From contig NZ_AAXW01000043.1 of the NCBI RefSeq assembly GCF_000169335.1, positions 1-41,624 of the forward strand: 41,624 nucleotides of DNA. Reading direction: 5' to 3'. Origin of the DNA: Crocosphaera chwakensis CCY0110 (GTDB lineage: Bacteria; Cyanobacteriota; Cyanobacteriia; Cyanobacteriales; Microcystaceae). This document shows, in pieces, positions 6,530-14,848 of this stretch. Positions within the stretch are counted from its first letter, which is position 1, and the number at the start of each line of letters is the position of its first letter. The notes below the pieces were generated by a model, which searched no databases, had not been told where the DNA came from, and worked only from the letters and a program-made list of their open reading frames with translations. Made by a program: the position numbers and the translations under genes.

Positions 6530-8371
6530 TGGCTTAAACAAGATTTTAATCAAGAACCGAGTCAAGATTTTGGAGTGGCTCTGGGTCGTCTGAAACGGCA
6601 ACTAAATCATCGATACATTGGAATTTTAATTGATAATTTTGAACCCCTATTAGAGCAAAAAGGATGTTTGATTTCTCTTCATCGAAATTATCTTGAATTA
6701 CTGCGGATTTTAGCTGATGCTAATGTTCAATCTGTGACTTTAATTACGAGTCGCGATCGCCTATGTGAACCTGACTTAAATATTGCTCATTATCGTTTAC
6801 CCCAACTGTCTATAGAAGCTTGGCAAGTTTTTCTTGAAAATCAAGTCACTCTAGACATTTCGACTTTAACTCAGATTCATTGGTCTTATGGTGGTAATGC
6901 CAAGGCGATGAGAATTGTCTGTGGTCTAATCAAAGAAGATTATGGTGGAAAGATGACAGCTTATTGGCAAGAAAATCAGCAAAATTTATTAGTGACGACG
7001 GCTCTAAAAAATTTAGTGATTAGTCAAATTGAACGCTTAAAAATTCTAGATCCCTTAGCTTATCGTTTATTAATTAGATTAAGTTGCTATCGTTATCAAG
7101 ATATCCCAAATGTGCCTGTAAAAGGAATATTTTGTTTATTATGGGATGTTTCTGATGAACAACATTTTAGTGTAATTCGGTCTTTACGAAATCGCTCATT
7201 AATTGAATTTGAGGAAGGAAAATATTGGCTACATCCTCTGATTCAATCGGAAGGAATTTTCCGTTTAAGACAAAGTAAATATTGGAAAAAAGCTAATCGT
7301 CAAGCGGCTTTATTTTGGACAAATAGTGTAGAAACAATTGAGACAATTCAAGATGCTATCCAAGGGTTAGAAGCCTATTATCACTACTTAGAAATTGAAG
7401 AGTTTGACCAAGCAGCTAGAGTAATTCTTCAAAGCCGAAATAATCAGTGGGGACAATTTTTGCCATTAGGAAGTACGTTTTATCGTTTGGGCTTATTGCA
7501 ACCTATTTTGATAACTATAAATCAAGTGATTCCTCATATAAAATCTGAGCATAACCTGAGTGAGCTTTATAATATTTTAGGGGATTTATCTTGGATAACT
7601 GGAGAAATTCATCAGGCGTTTACTTATCAAGAAAAAACGATTTATCTAGCGACTCAAGCCTTACAAAAGTTGCCAGATTCTTCGGTTGATCATCAAAAGC
7701 TCTACTATTTAAAAATGCTTAATATTGATGCTTTATTAAGTATGGGACTGTATAAAATCGATTTATGGGAACTTGAAGAGGCAGCCCTTTTATTTGAGCA
7801 AGTTATCAAAGAAGCAGATCAAACGAAGCATCATGCTTGGTCTCAAAAAGCTTCTCTTTGTTTAGGGTTAGTAAAATCTTATCTCGGTGAGGTTGAACCC
7901 GCTCAGATTTTAGCGGATGAAGCCTATGATTTTATTGGTGAGCAAGTGCCAGGAAGATTGGCTTATTTTTTACAAATTTTGGGTCAAACTTATGTTAATT
8001 TGGGAAAAGTTGAACGAGGGCATCAAATTTTAAGTGAGGCTTTGGAATACGCTCAAAAAAATCATTATATCCAAGTTGAAGCCAAAACACTGAAGGGATT
8101 AGCTGAAATTGCCCATCTGCAGAACTGTTTTGAGGTCGCTTTAGAACAACACTTACAAGGGATTTGCTTACTAGAAGAAATCGGAGCAACTTGTGATTTA
8201 GCTGAAGCTTATTGGCAATTGAGTCTGACTTATCAAGCCATGAATAACCCAGGAAAAAGTAAGCATAACTATCAACTCGCCGTTCAATATTTTACTCAAA
8301 TGCAAGCTCCAAAACAAGTCGAAAAACTCTCAAGTTTTTTGAGAAATTCTAGAGGTAAAATGAATAAATAA
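6530..8371 (+). pseudogene. vMAP-N/NB-ARC/TPR gene, 3' part (split by IS)
   Basis: 613 codons that continue the frame of 4671-5159 once the IS and one target repeat are removed. It starts WLKQDFNQEPS and has a Walker B-like YIGILIDNFEPLL, a STAND-type TLITSRDRL sensor motif near residue 80, and a winged-helix-like region around CYRYQDIPNVP. The second half is made of TPR-like helical repeats (for example AYHYLEIEEFDQAARVILQS; EAALLFEQVIKEAD; GHQILSEALEYAQ). In STAND proteins the repeats sense the signal and the NTPase domain oligomerises. Without excision the 3' part lacks Walker A and cannot act as an ATPase. Confidence 0.85.
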
Positions 8372-8713
8372 GCGAAAGTTTTTTACTAAATCCTTATTTT
8401 TAGTAGATACATTTTTGGCTTCTAACGATTTTATTTAAAGTATTTATATTGCGTTTGCCTTAATTCCCAAAGTTTTATTAAGTGCATTAGATAAGCTTTT
8501 TGCTATAATAAAGTTCGCTTGGGTTGCTTGTTTCATGGTGAAAATGAAGGCACCGAAATCTTGATATCAGAGGACTATTAAAACTTTTGCCCCTAAAACT
8601 AAACTACCAAATTCAAGACTAGCGATCGCTCATCTGAGTCCAGTAATGAAGTAGATTGTCCCCACGACTCAAAAAAGCTATCGTTGTTTTAAGAAATAAT
8701 ATCAGTCAAAAAA
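8372..8713. other. 342-bp intergenic stretch
   Basis: AT-rich with one HIP1 octamer near 8622. A TATAAT near 8506 is a possible promoter element. No gene, hairpin terminator or repeat that I can support. Confidence 0.4.
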
Positions 8714-9196
8714 ATGTTGGATGAGATTCAAGAACTTAAATCAACAGATAGAAACTCGCTTCTAACAATATCCCAGTGGTATTATAGAGAATGGAAAATC
8801 CCAGTAGAGCAGACGATTAGGAGGTTAGAAGAACACAATCACGAAGACATTATTTTTCAACTCATTGTGAAGAAGGAGAATAAACTGATTGCCACAGGAG
8901 GTCTTTACAACCAAGTGGGAATACAACTTGTTTACCCGAAATTTAGAGAAATTAAGCCTTGGATTGCTTTACTTTATACAGAGCCAAGCCATCGAAATCA
9001 GGGTATAGGAAGCTCACTGCTAAAACAGATCGAACAAAAGTCTTTCTCAATGGGATATAGCCAAATCTATCTTTTCACCTTGAGCGCAGAAAGTTTATAT
9101 AGAAGGCAAGAATGGAGGGAAGTAGAGCGGTTAATTGTCAAAGGAAATGATACAGTTATTATGAAAAAAAATCCTCTGATTCATTCATTTAGTTAA
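8714..9196 (+). CDS. GNAT-family N-acetyltransferase
   Basis: 160 residues. Motif A is clear: IALLYTEPSHRNQGIGSSLL, where RNQGIG is the Q/RxxGxG/A pyrophosphate-binding loop for acetyl-CoA, preceded by a beta-strand. LYNQVGIQLVYPKFRE and QIYLFTLSAESLYRRQEW fit the following strand and the C-terminal Y..xG-like segment. The protein would transfer an acetyl group to an amine. The substrate is unknown. The start ATG at 8714 has a weak upstream AAGAAAT; no second gene follows in the same direction. Domain length is normal for the family. Confidence 0.85.
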   Translation: MLDEIQELKSTDRNSLLTISQWYYREWKIPVEQTIRRLEEHNHEDIIFQLIVKKENKLIATGGLYNQVGIQLVYPKFREIKPWIALLYTEPSHRNQGIGSSLLKQIEQKSFSMGYSQIYLFTLSAESLYRRQEWREVERLIVKGNDTVIMKKNPLIHSFS

Positions 9197-9230
9197 CTCC
9201 AAATGTCTGAGGCTAAGTATCATATTATAA

Positions 9231-9467
9231 TTCAAGGCTAGGAGGCGATCTCTGATCAATGGTCACAACGAGGGCGATGATTACGTAGCGCCGAAGCCAC
9301 CAGAAGAGACAACTCGGAAATGTGTATTGATTCCTCTTGCCCTTGTCAAAGATTTTATATCATCGTGGCGCGATGATGATTCTCCGCCGGACGGTGGCGG
9401 TGGTGGTAATCGAACACATCCTGATCCTGTTTCACCGACTGATGGTGGAAAAATTTTTTTATTGTGA
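9231..9467 (+). other. Open frame without start, GC-richer than surroundings
   Basis: The frame runs from after a TAA (9228-9230) to TGA at 9465-9467. It reads LINGHNEGDDYVAPKPPEE, then TTRKCVLIPLALVKDF, then a Gly-rich segment (PDGGGGGNRTHPDPV). There is no ATG, but the peptide looks protein-like and the base composition differs from the neighbours. It may be the 3' end of a gene whose beginning was lost. The opposite strand also has an open frame (9281-9487), whose Pro/Ser-rich product looks like a reverse shadow. Confidence 0.3.
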
Positions 9468-9495
9468 TGTTTGTTCTGTTTAGTCACTAATAATA

Positions 9496-9981
9496 TTAGT
9501 GTATTTTCTGTGCCATAATATTCTGAGCAACTTGATAGTCCTCATTAACTAAATAGGAAAAATGGTAATAGTTAGCCACATAGAAATCAGTGCCAAATTG
9601 AGAGTAGCTCTCAGCTAAAGCTAGAAAACCGTACCTGGCTCCCCATGAATCTAAAAACCAATCCTGGTGAAAAGAATCATGGATTAGTAGGGTTAAAGTC
9701 CTTTCATCAGAGCTTGGTATAAGACGAATTAATTGGATGTGAGGATGATGAGTTCTAGGGACTGGTAATAAAACATTGAATCCATTAAAATTAAGGAACT
9801 CAGCTAAATCATCTTCAGTCTTTTCAAACACAGAAGAATTCTGCTCTGGGATAGTAAGAAAGTGTTGCCAAGTCATCCAAAATTCATGTTTACTATCAAA
9901 GCCTGGATCAATGTCTAATCGACACCGTTGTTCAGAGCAAAGGTCTTGGATCACTTCTGTGGGTAAGTCAGCTAGTTTCAT
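9496..9981 (-). CDS. Hypothetical protein (161 aa)
   Basis: It begins MKLADLPTEVIQDLCSEQRC. It is acidic, with many aromatic residues in the C-terminal half (FHQDWFLDSWGARYGFLALA; YVANYYHFSYLVNEDY). No signal peptide, membrane span or catalytic motif is visible and I recognise no family. It reads leftwards with no close co-directional neighbour. Codon use looks normal for the window, so it is likely a real gene. Confidence 0.6.
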   Translation of the reverse strand: MKLADLPTEVIQDLCSEQRCRLDIDPGFDSKHEFWMTWQHFLTIPEQNSSVFEKTEDDLAEFLNFNGFNVLLPVPRTHHPHIQLIRLIPSSDERTLTLLIHDSFHQDWFLDSWGARYGFLALAESYSQFGTDFYVANYYHFSYLVNEDYQVAQNIMAQKIH

Positions 9982-10243
9982 TATTATGAATGGGTCTTAA
10001 TTTCAGGTAGTTTACTTCTTAAAATTGGAAATAAAGTCGAAGACATTTGAGGAAGTTATCCGATTCATAATTTGATTAATAGTAAATTATTTCTAGGTTA
10101 ACAAAAAATAAATTAACTTAAGCAAAGTTTTTTCACGATTTATAACAAAAGCTAACATCTCTAACAGTAAAAATAACATTGGTTGTGGACTATATGAAGT
10201 AAGTTATTTAACTTTTGGTTAGTTTAAGATTGAGGAGGAGACG

Positions 10244-10435
10244 ATGTTATTAATTTATTATTGGAACTTAGTAAGACTAAAACATCCTAATATTCAAATA
10301 AGATTGTACCAATTTGAGATAAATAATGGGACAAATTCATCAAAAATGGGAGAAGCTAATTGGGTGAGTTGTTGTCTCCAAGACAAAAACAGAGAAATAC
10401 GTCTTTGTGACCCCTTTTGTTCTCAATTTGATTAA
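10244..10435 (+). CDS. Small hypothetical protein (63 aa)
   Basis: The ATG is preceded by GAGGAGGAGACG, a strong and well-spaced Shine-Dalgarno. The product starts MLLIYYWNLVRLKHPNIQIR and contains three Cys in the C-terminal half (SCCLQDKNREIRLCDPFC has four). No homologue known to me. It converges with the KirBac-like gene on the other strand, 17 bp away. The ribosome-binding site is the main support. Confidence 0.45.
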   Translation: MLLIYYWNLVRLKHPNIQIRLYQFEINNGTNSSKMGEANWVSCCLQDKNREIRLCDPFCSQFD

Positions 10436-10452
10436 ACCGATGGCTTATTACT

Positions 10453-11118
10453 TTATTGAGAGATTTCAGACTTAAGAGCTTGAGTACGATGGAAAAAAGA
10501 TAAATCGATATAACGATGACCATCAGGAGTATGATAAATAACATCTTGAAATTGATGATTCCAAAGAATATCTCGAAAACCATAGGTAGAACGAGCATAC
10601 ATGGTTTGGGCAATGGATTCATCAATACCAGACAAGGAAGTTAAGAGCATCGCTTTCTTTTTTTCTAAAGTGTCGAGATTGACCCCAAACAAGGGGCTAT
10701 TTTCATCAATCGGGTGCATAACTGTCCAAGTCATCGCTAAAGTAGGATTATGATCTCTAACTAATTTCAATTCATAAACCCGACGAAAAAAATCTCCTTC
10801 TTTACCGACGACCCTGCTGGATTTGAAATCCAGCAGGAAAGCGTCGGTGCATTCCGCACTCACTTCATCCCACATCAGATATAAACGCATTTTGGCTTCA
10901 AGAATATAATTTTTGCGTTGATTAGAGACTCTAAGCATTAGAGTAGGAATATTTAAGAGCAAATGATAAGGCTCTCGCCAGTGATGATACCAAGCTCCTA
11001 AACCTTCAGAATTAAATTTATGGTCGTTAAACTTAATCCAAAATTTGTTAGAAGAATGAAGGAAAGGTGTATTTTGACGAGAAGACTTTGATTTATGAAA
11101 ACGGATAGGGGGAAGCAT
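10453..11118 (-). CDS. KirBac-like protein lacking the pore domain
   Basis: Residues 57-221 match the cytosolic domain of prokaryotic inward-rectifier K+ channels: IPTLMLRVSNQRKN, ILEAKMRLYLMWDEV, RVYELKLVRDHNP, WTVMHPIDENSPLFG, YGFRDILWNHQF and DGHRYIDLSFFH. Residues 35-56 (GLGAWYHHWREPYHLLLN) match the slide-helix region that normally precedes transmembrane helix M1. In family members about 110 residues (M1, selectivity filter TxGYG, M2) lie between these two parts; here YHLLLN runs straight into IPTLM in frame. Residues 90-107 are an extra peptide encoded by a palindromic DNA insertion. The protein cannot conduct ions alone. It could be a decaying gene or a soluble regulator of other Kir subunits (inference). 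Confidence 0.85.
   Translation of the reverse strand: MLPPIRFHKSKSSRQNTPFLHSSNKFWIKFNDHKFNSEGLGAWYHHWREPYHLLLNIPTLMLRVSNQRKNYILEAKMRLYLMWDEVSAECTDAFLLDFKSSRVVGKEGDFFRRVYELKLVRDHNPTLAMTWTVMHPIDENSPLFGVNLDTLEKKKAMLLTSLSGIDESIAQTMYARSTYGFRDILWNHQFQDVIYHTPDGHRYIDLSFFHRTQALKSEISQ
10804..10848. repeat. Nested palindrome inserted in frame in the KirBac-like gene
   Basis: Outer arms ACCGACG (10804-10810) and CGTCGGT (10842-10848). Inner arms CCTGCTGGATTT (10813-10824) and AAATCCAGCAGG (10826-10837) are perfect around one central base. It encodes most of the 18 residues (90-107) that have no counterpart in KirBac proteins, which normally read DEVTAEG.F. The inserted length is a multiple of three, so the reading frame is kept. 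Confidence 0.8.
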
Positions 11119-11348
11119 GGGTATAACCTGTAAATAGTGAATTAATCTAAAATTTCAAAAGTATTTATCGAGAGATTATTTTTAGAATATATTAGCTTGA
11201 TTGTATTTTTTTGTCTTGTTCAACAAAGAAAATAACTAGAGAGTCTGAGTATGACCAAATATTGTTGGTTGTACTGAAAAAGGGATCATAAGATAAGGTT
11301 AAAACTTATCAACAATCTGGATTCGGCACTTTAAAGGAGTCACTCATC

Positions 11349-12392
11349 ATGAAGATTGAACGAGAGGATTTGGAGTGGGCAGTTAGAGAAAATTTACTCT
11401 CAGCAGAGACAGCTGAACAACTCTGGCAAGCTTGGCTTGAGAGAAAGCGCAATGTTCCCCAATTTAATTTTGCCAATGTTGCTTATTATTTCGGCGCACT
11501 GATTATTATCTTGGGAATGGGTTTCTACTTGACTGTAGCTTGGGAAAATTTGGGCGGTGGGGGCATTTTTATACTGGCAAGTATTTATATATTCGTCTTT
11601 GTGATGATTGGTCAACATTTATGGTTTAAACGGGAGTTTAAAATTCCAGGGGGTTTGCTCGTTTCTATTGCTGTGTGTCTAGTCCCTTTAGCCATTTATG
11701 GCTTTCAGAGAATGGTAGGCATTTGGCCTTATGGAGATCCTGGTAACTATGCTAACTATCATATTTGGGTCAAAGCCAGTTGGTTTTATATGGAAGTTGG
11801 GACGATTCTAGCTGGATTATTAGCACTTCGATGGATTCGCTTTCCTTTTTTAACCTTGCCTATTGCTTACAGCCTTTGGTATATGTCAATGGATTTAACC
11901 CCATTAATTTTTAGTCAAGAACAATTTACTTGGAATCAACGATGTCTGGTTTCTTTTTGGTTTGGTATTGTTAATCTTATTGTTGCCTTTCTCATAGATC
12001 GTCGTATTCGTCGCAGTCAAGGAGACTTTGCCTTTTGGCTCTATTTATCAGGTTTAATGGCTTTTTGGGGCGGTTTAACTTTTATGAATTCGGGAGACGA
12101 ATTAGACCGATTTATCTATTTTTTAATTAACTTATTTTTGGTCTTGCTTTCTGTTCTTCTTCGACGGCGTGTCTTTGTTATCTTTGGCAGTCTCGGAATT
12201 ATCACTTATCTAGGGCATCTTTCTTATAGAGTCTTCCAAGATTCACTATTGTTTCCCATTGCCATTTCTGTTGTCGGTTTCCTTATTATTCTCGGTGGAA
12301 TTCAGTACCAAAAATATTCTTCTACTTGGTCTTCTTGGTTACGTCGTTCCCTTCCTCAATTTCTACTTCAGTTATTACCCAAAGATCATTAA
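11349..12392 (+). CDS. DUF2157 membrane protein
   Basis: 347 residues. The cytosolic N-terminus (VRENLLSAETAEQLWQAW) is the conserved DUF2157-type segment. It is followed by about eight hydrophobic spans (for example YYFGALIIILGMGFYLTVAW; FILASIYIFVFVMIG; FWFGIVNLIVAFLI; LGIITYLGHLSYRV; FPIAISVVGFLIILGG). AAAGGAG lies 11 bp before the ATG. The function of the family is unknown. It is divergent from the KirBac-like gene across a 230-bp gap that must hold both promoters. No operon partner is evident. Confidence 0.8.
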   Translation: MKIEREDLEWAVRENLLSAETAEQLWQAWLERKRNVPQFNFANVAYYFGALIIILGMGFYLTVAWENLGGGGIFILASIYIFVFVMIGQHLWFKREFKIPGGLLVSIAVCLVPLAIYGFQRMVGIWPYGDPGNYANYHIWVKASWFYMEVGTILAGLLALRWIRFPFLTLPIAYSLWYMSMDLTPLIFSQEQFTWNQRCLVSFWFGIVNLIVAFLIDRRIRRSQGDFAFWLYLSGLMAFWGGLTFMNSGDELDRFIYFLINLFLVLLSVLLRRRVFVIFGSLGIITYLGHLSYRVFQDSLLFPIAISVVGFLIILGGIQYQKYSSTWSSWLRRSLPQFLLQLLPKDH

Positions 12393-12464
12393 TAATGAGT
12401 GAATGGTGGTAAACTTTGTGTGGCTTAATCGACTGGCAACAACAATTGTGAAGGGAGAAAATAA

Positions 12465-12735
12465 ATGAAGAAACCAATAATTAATCTAGAGGAAATTGAA
12501 TTAAACGAATTTGGTAACGGAAAGGCATTTTCAGCCAAACTAGGACGGATTGGCCCCATAATTGGTACAAGACAGCTTGGAGCTATGCTTCATATTTTGC
12601 CTCCAGGAAAAAAAGCTTTTCCTAAACACGCTCATCATGCTAATGAAGAGATGATGATTATTCTCAAAGGTAATGTAACTTATCATCAAGGGTCTCAAAG
12701 CTGGCCAATATAAAGAAGGGGCGAGAATCAGAAGC
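12465..12735 (+). pseudogene. Cupin gene, 5' part (frameshift and IS607 insertion)
   Basis: The product starts MKKPIINLEEIELNEFGNG and has the metal-binding cupin motif HAHHANEEMMIIL. A stop at 12711-12713 follows SQSWPI. If one base is skipped there, the frame continues KEGARIRS up to 12735, and the homologous protein resumes at 14568 with GTDVVAAIAGDDETAHQI. The gene thus has two lesions: a one-base frameshift and the IS607 element. A Shine-Dalgarno AAGGGAG precedes the ATG at 12465. Intact relatives are small single-domain cupins of unknown substrate. Confidence 0.85.
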
Positions 12736-12762
12736 TAAAAACCTAACTAATACTATCTAAAC

Positions 12763-12799
12763 TTACTCATGATTTGTGCTATAATCACTTTATGAGTAA
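12763..12799 (+). promoter_or_regulatory. tnpA promoter inside an inverted repeat
   Basis: An extended -10 TGCTATAAT (TATAAT at 12780-12785) lies only six bases before the tnpA ATG at 12792, so the transcript may start at or near the A of the ATG (leaderless). TTACTCAT (12763-12770) and ATGAGTAA (12792-12799) form an inverted repeat around the -10 box. The same TTACTCA box occurs inverted at the right end of the element, which makes it a candidate TnpA binding site. Confidence 0.5.
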
Positions 12800-13400
12800 G
12801 TTGACTATATCAGAAGCAGCTAAATTAAAAGGTGTAAGCGTATCGACGTTAAGACGTTGGGAGTCTGAGGGGAAGTTAATACCCGAAAGAACAGCCAACG
12901 GACATCGACGGTACACCGTTTCTCAGTTGCTTGGAGTTAAAGAAAATCTTTCTTATACAGTTGGTTATTGTCGGGTTTCTAGTCATGACCAAAAGAAAGA
13001 CTTAGAACGTCAAAAAGAAGTTGTTGAACTGTTTTGCGCTCAAAATGGTTGGCAAGTTGAAATTATAGATGATCTAGGTTCAGGACTTAACTACAATAAG
13101 AAAGGATTAAAACGATTAATCAGATTAATTGTTGATAGTAAAGTTGAGAGGTTGGTTTTAACTCACAAGGATAGGTTACTCAGGTTTGGGAGTGAATTAA
13201 TCTTCAGTTTATGTGAACACTTTGGCACAGAAGTTGTCATTATCAACCGAACTGAAGATAGTACATTTGAGGAGGATTTGGCGCAAGATGTATTAGAAAT
13301 CATTACAGTGTTTTCAGCAAGATTATATGGTTCAAGAAGCCATAAGAATAGAAAAATCGTAGAGGAGCTTAGAGACGTTGCTACTAGGATTCAAGACTGA
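12792..13400 (+). CDS. tnpA: IS607 transposase TnpA (serine recombinase)
   Basis: About 202 residues from the ATG at 12792; an upstream in-frame start at 12774 would precede the promoter box. Residues 1-55 are a MerR-type HTH (ISEAAKLKGVSVSTLRRWES...GHRRY). The rest is a small serine resolvase domain: VGYCRVSSHDQKKDLERQ holds the nucleophilic Ser, with LVLTHKDRLLRFG and EDLAQDVLEIITVFSARLYG following. HTH at the N-terminus is diagnostic for IS607 TnpA. Its 3' end overlaps tnpB by 23 bp, implying translational coupling. Confidence 0.93.
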   Translation: MSKLTISEAAKLKGVSVSTLRRWESEGKLIPERTANGHRRYTVSQLLGVKENLSYTVGYCRVSSHDQKKDLERQKEVVELFCAQNGWQVEIIDDLGSGLNYNKKGLKRLIRLIVDSKVERLVLTHKDRLLRFGSELIFSLCEHFGTEVVIINRTEDSTFEEDLAQDVLEIITVFSARLYGSRSHKNRKIVEELRDVATRIQD

Positions 13401-14550
13401 ATTAAAACTTAACAATCAACAACGCTCATTGTTAGCTCAACACGCAGGGACAGCCCGTCATGCTTGGAATTGGGGATTGTCTTTAACTAAGCAAATTTTA
13501 GATCATAATAAAACTAATCCCGACAATAAAATCAAATTTCCTACTGCTATTGACTTACATAAATGGTTAGTAGCTTTAGTAAAATCTAAGCATGATTGGT
13601 ATTATCAAGTTTCCAAATGCGCTCCTCAATGGGCATTAAGAGCTTTAGCTAATGCGTGGGCTAGATGCTTTAAAAAGATAGCTAAACCCCCAAGGTTTAA
13701 AAAGAAAGGTAAACATGATAGTTTTACTTTAGATGGTAGCATTAAATGTGAACATCAAAAGATAAAGGTTCCTGTTATTGGTTGGCTTAAAACTTACGAA
13801 AGATTACCATCAGGATACAAACCTAAATCTGTCACAATTAGTCAAAAAGCTAATCGATGGTTTCTTAGTTTTAAAGTTGAAGTTGAACCAAAATCAACAA
13901 ATAAAATTGTTGATGTAGTAGGCTGTGATTTAGGGGTTAAATCCTTAGTCACTTTATCAACTAACGTGGTATTTGAAGGAGCTAAAAGTTACCGTAAATA
14001 CGAAAAGAAATTAAGCAGACTTCAATATCTAGCTCGTCATAAAGTTAAAGAATCTAACAATTGGAAAAAAGCACAAAGACAAATACGATCACTGCATTTT
14101 AAAATAGCTAACATCCGTAAAAACACATTACATAAACTCACTACTTATTTAGCTAAAAACCACGGTAAGATAGTGATTGAGGACTTAAATGTGTCAGGAA
14201 TGATGGCTAATTACAAGTTAGCTAAAGCCGTTCAAGACATGGGTTTTTATGAATTCAGGAGACAACTTGATTATAAAACTCAGTTGTACGGGTCTGAATT
14301 AATAATAGCTGATAGATGGTTTCCAAGTTCTAAAAAATGTTCCAATTGCGGACATATTAAAGAAACTTTGTCTTTAAGTGAACGAACTTTTAAGTGTGAA
14401 TTGTGTTCTTTTGAATGCGGACGTGATCTTAACGCCTCATTTAATTTAGCGTCTTTGGCGATGAGTTCCATCGTGTCAGCTTGTGGACTGGTGAGTGCCG
14501 ACACCGCCAGGATGAAGCAAGAAGTTAACATCAAACCCACCAATAGGTAG
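13378..14550 (+). CDS. tnpB: TnpB RNA-guided nuclease of IS607 element
   Basis: 390 residues, start TTG at 13378 inside tnpA, matching the family N-terminus LLGFKTELKLNNQQ. The RuvC-like nuclease is complete: D184 (VGCDLGVKSL), E268 (IVIEDLNVSGM) and D350 (ECGRDLNASFNLA). A zinc finger has Cys 321, 324, 340 and 343. TnpB proteins cut DNA guided by an omega RNA transcribed from the element's right end, favouring retention of the element. All catalytic residues are present, so it should be active. Confidence 0.93.
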   Translation: MLLGFKTELKLNNQQRSLLAQHAGTARHAWNWGLSLTKQILDHNKTNPDNKIKFPTAIDLHKWLVALVKSKHDWYYQVSKCAPQWALRALANAWARCFKKIAKPPRFKKKGKHDSFTLDGSIKCEHQKIKVPVIGWLKTYERLPSGYKPKSVTISQKANRWFLSFKVEVEPKSTNKIVDVVGCDLGVKSLVTLSTNVVFEGAKSYRKYEKKLSRLQYLARHKVKESNNWKKAQRQIRSLHFKIANIRKNTLHKLTTYLAKNHGKIVIEDLNVSGMMANYKLAKAVQDMGFYEFRRQLDYKTQLYGSELIIADRWFPSSKKCSNCGHIKETLSLSERTFKCELCSFECGRDLNASFNLASLAMSSIVSACGLVSADTARMKQEVNIKPTNR

Positions 14551-14567
14551 ATTTGAGTAAGTTTAAC
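14400..14567 (+). ncRNA. Probable omega RNA scaffold at the right end of IS607
   Basis: In TnpB systems the guide RNA overlaps the 3' end of tnpB and ends at the element boundary, with the guide taken from flanking DNA. Here the region 14460-14530 holds short GC-rich arms (GTGTCAGC...GCCGACAC) able to form a hairpin. The guide would begin at 14568 with GGAACGGATGTGGTCGCT, which is cupin sequence. The 5' end is a guess; the assignment rests on family knowledge and position. Confidence 0.5.
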
Positions 14568-14816
14568 GGAACGGATGTGGTCGCTGCTATAGCAGGAGAT
14601 GATGAGACAGCGCATCAGATTGAGAACACTTCGACATCAGAACTACATTATCTGTGTGTTGCCACTCAGCATGACCCCGATGTTGTAGAGTATCCTATGA
14701 GTGGTAAATTTGCAGTGACTTCTATGATTCCTCCTGGAGAAAGTGTTTTCAAAGCTCGTCTGGCTTTTATCGGACGCAAAGAAGATAGCTTAGATTACTT
14801 TGAAGGGGAAGATTAG
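14568..14816 (+). pseudogene. Cupin gene, 3' part
   Basis: It continues the cupin protein after the IS607 insertion: GTDVVAAIAGDDETAHQIEN, then LHYLCVATQHDPDVVEYP, then GRKEDSLDYFEGED. This is the standard end of small cupins with a DxVxYxxGE tail. The TTG at 14553 inside the element end could start translation of this fragment alone (SKFNGTDVV), but the metal-binding half is missing. Confidence 0.85.
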
Positions 14817-14848
14817 TAGCTAAAACCTAGATATAATCAGTGTTTTGG

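Larger units (their letters stand above)
12736..14567 (+). mobile_element. IS607-family element with tnpA and tnpB
   Basis: The element splits a cupin gene between codons for Ser (AGC, 12733-12735) and Gly (GGA, 14568-14570), giving a size of about 1832 bp; the edge is uncertain by one or two bases. There is no target duplication, as expected for IS607. Near the ends TAAACTTACTCA (12758-12769) and TGAGTAAGTTTA (14554-14565) are inverted copies. It carries a serine recombinase gene overlapping a tnpB gene, the standard IS607 content. Both genes are intact. Confidence 0.9.

Noticed and set aside
9281..9487. Leftward 68-aa frame with Pro/Ser-rich product
   Set aside because: The opposite strand reads as a more natural protein segment, and the Pro run is the complement of a Gly run.
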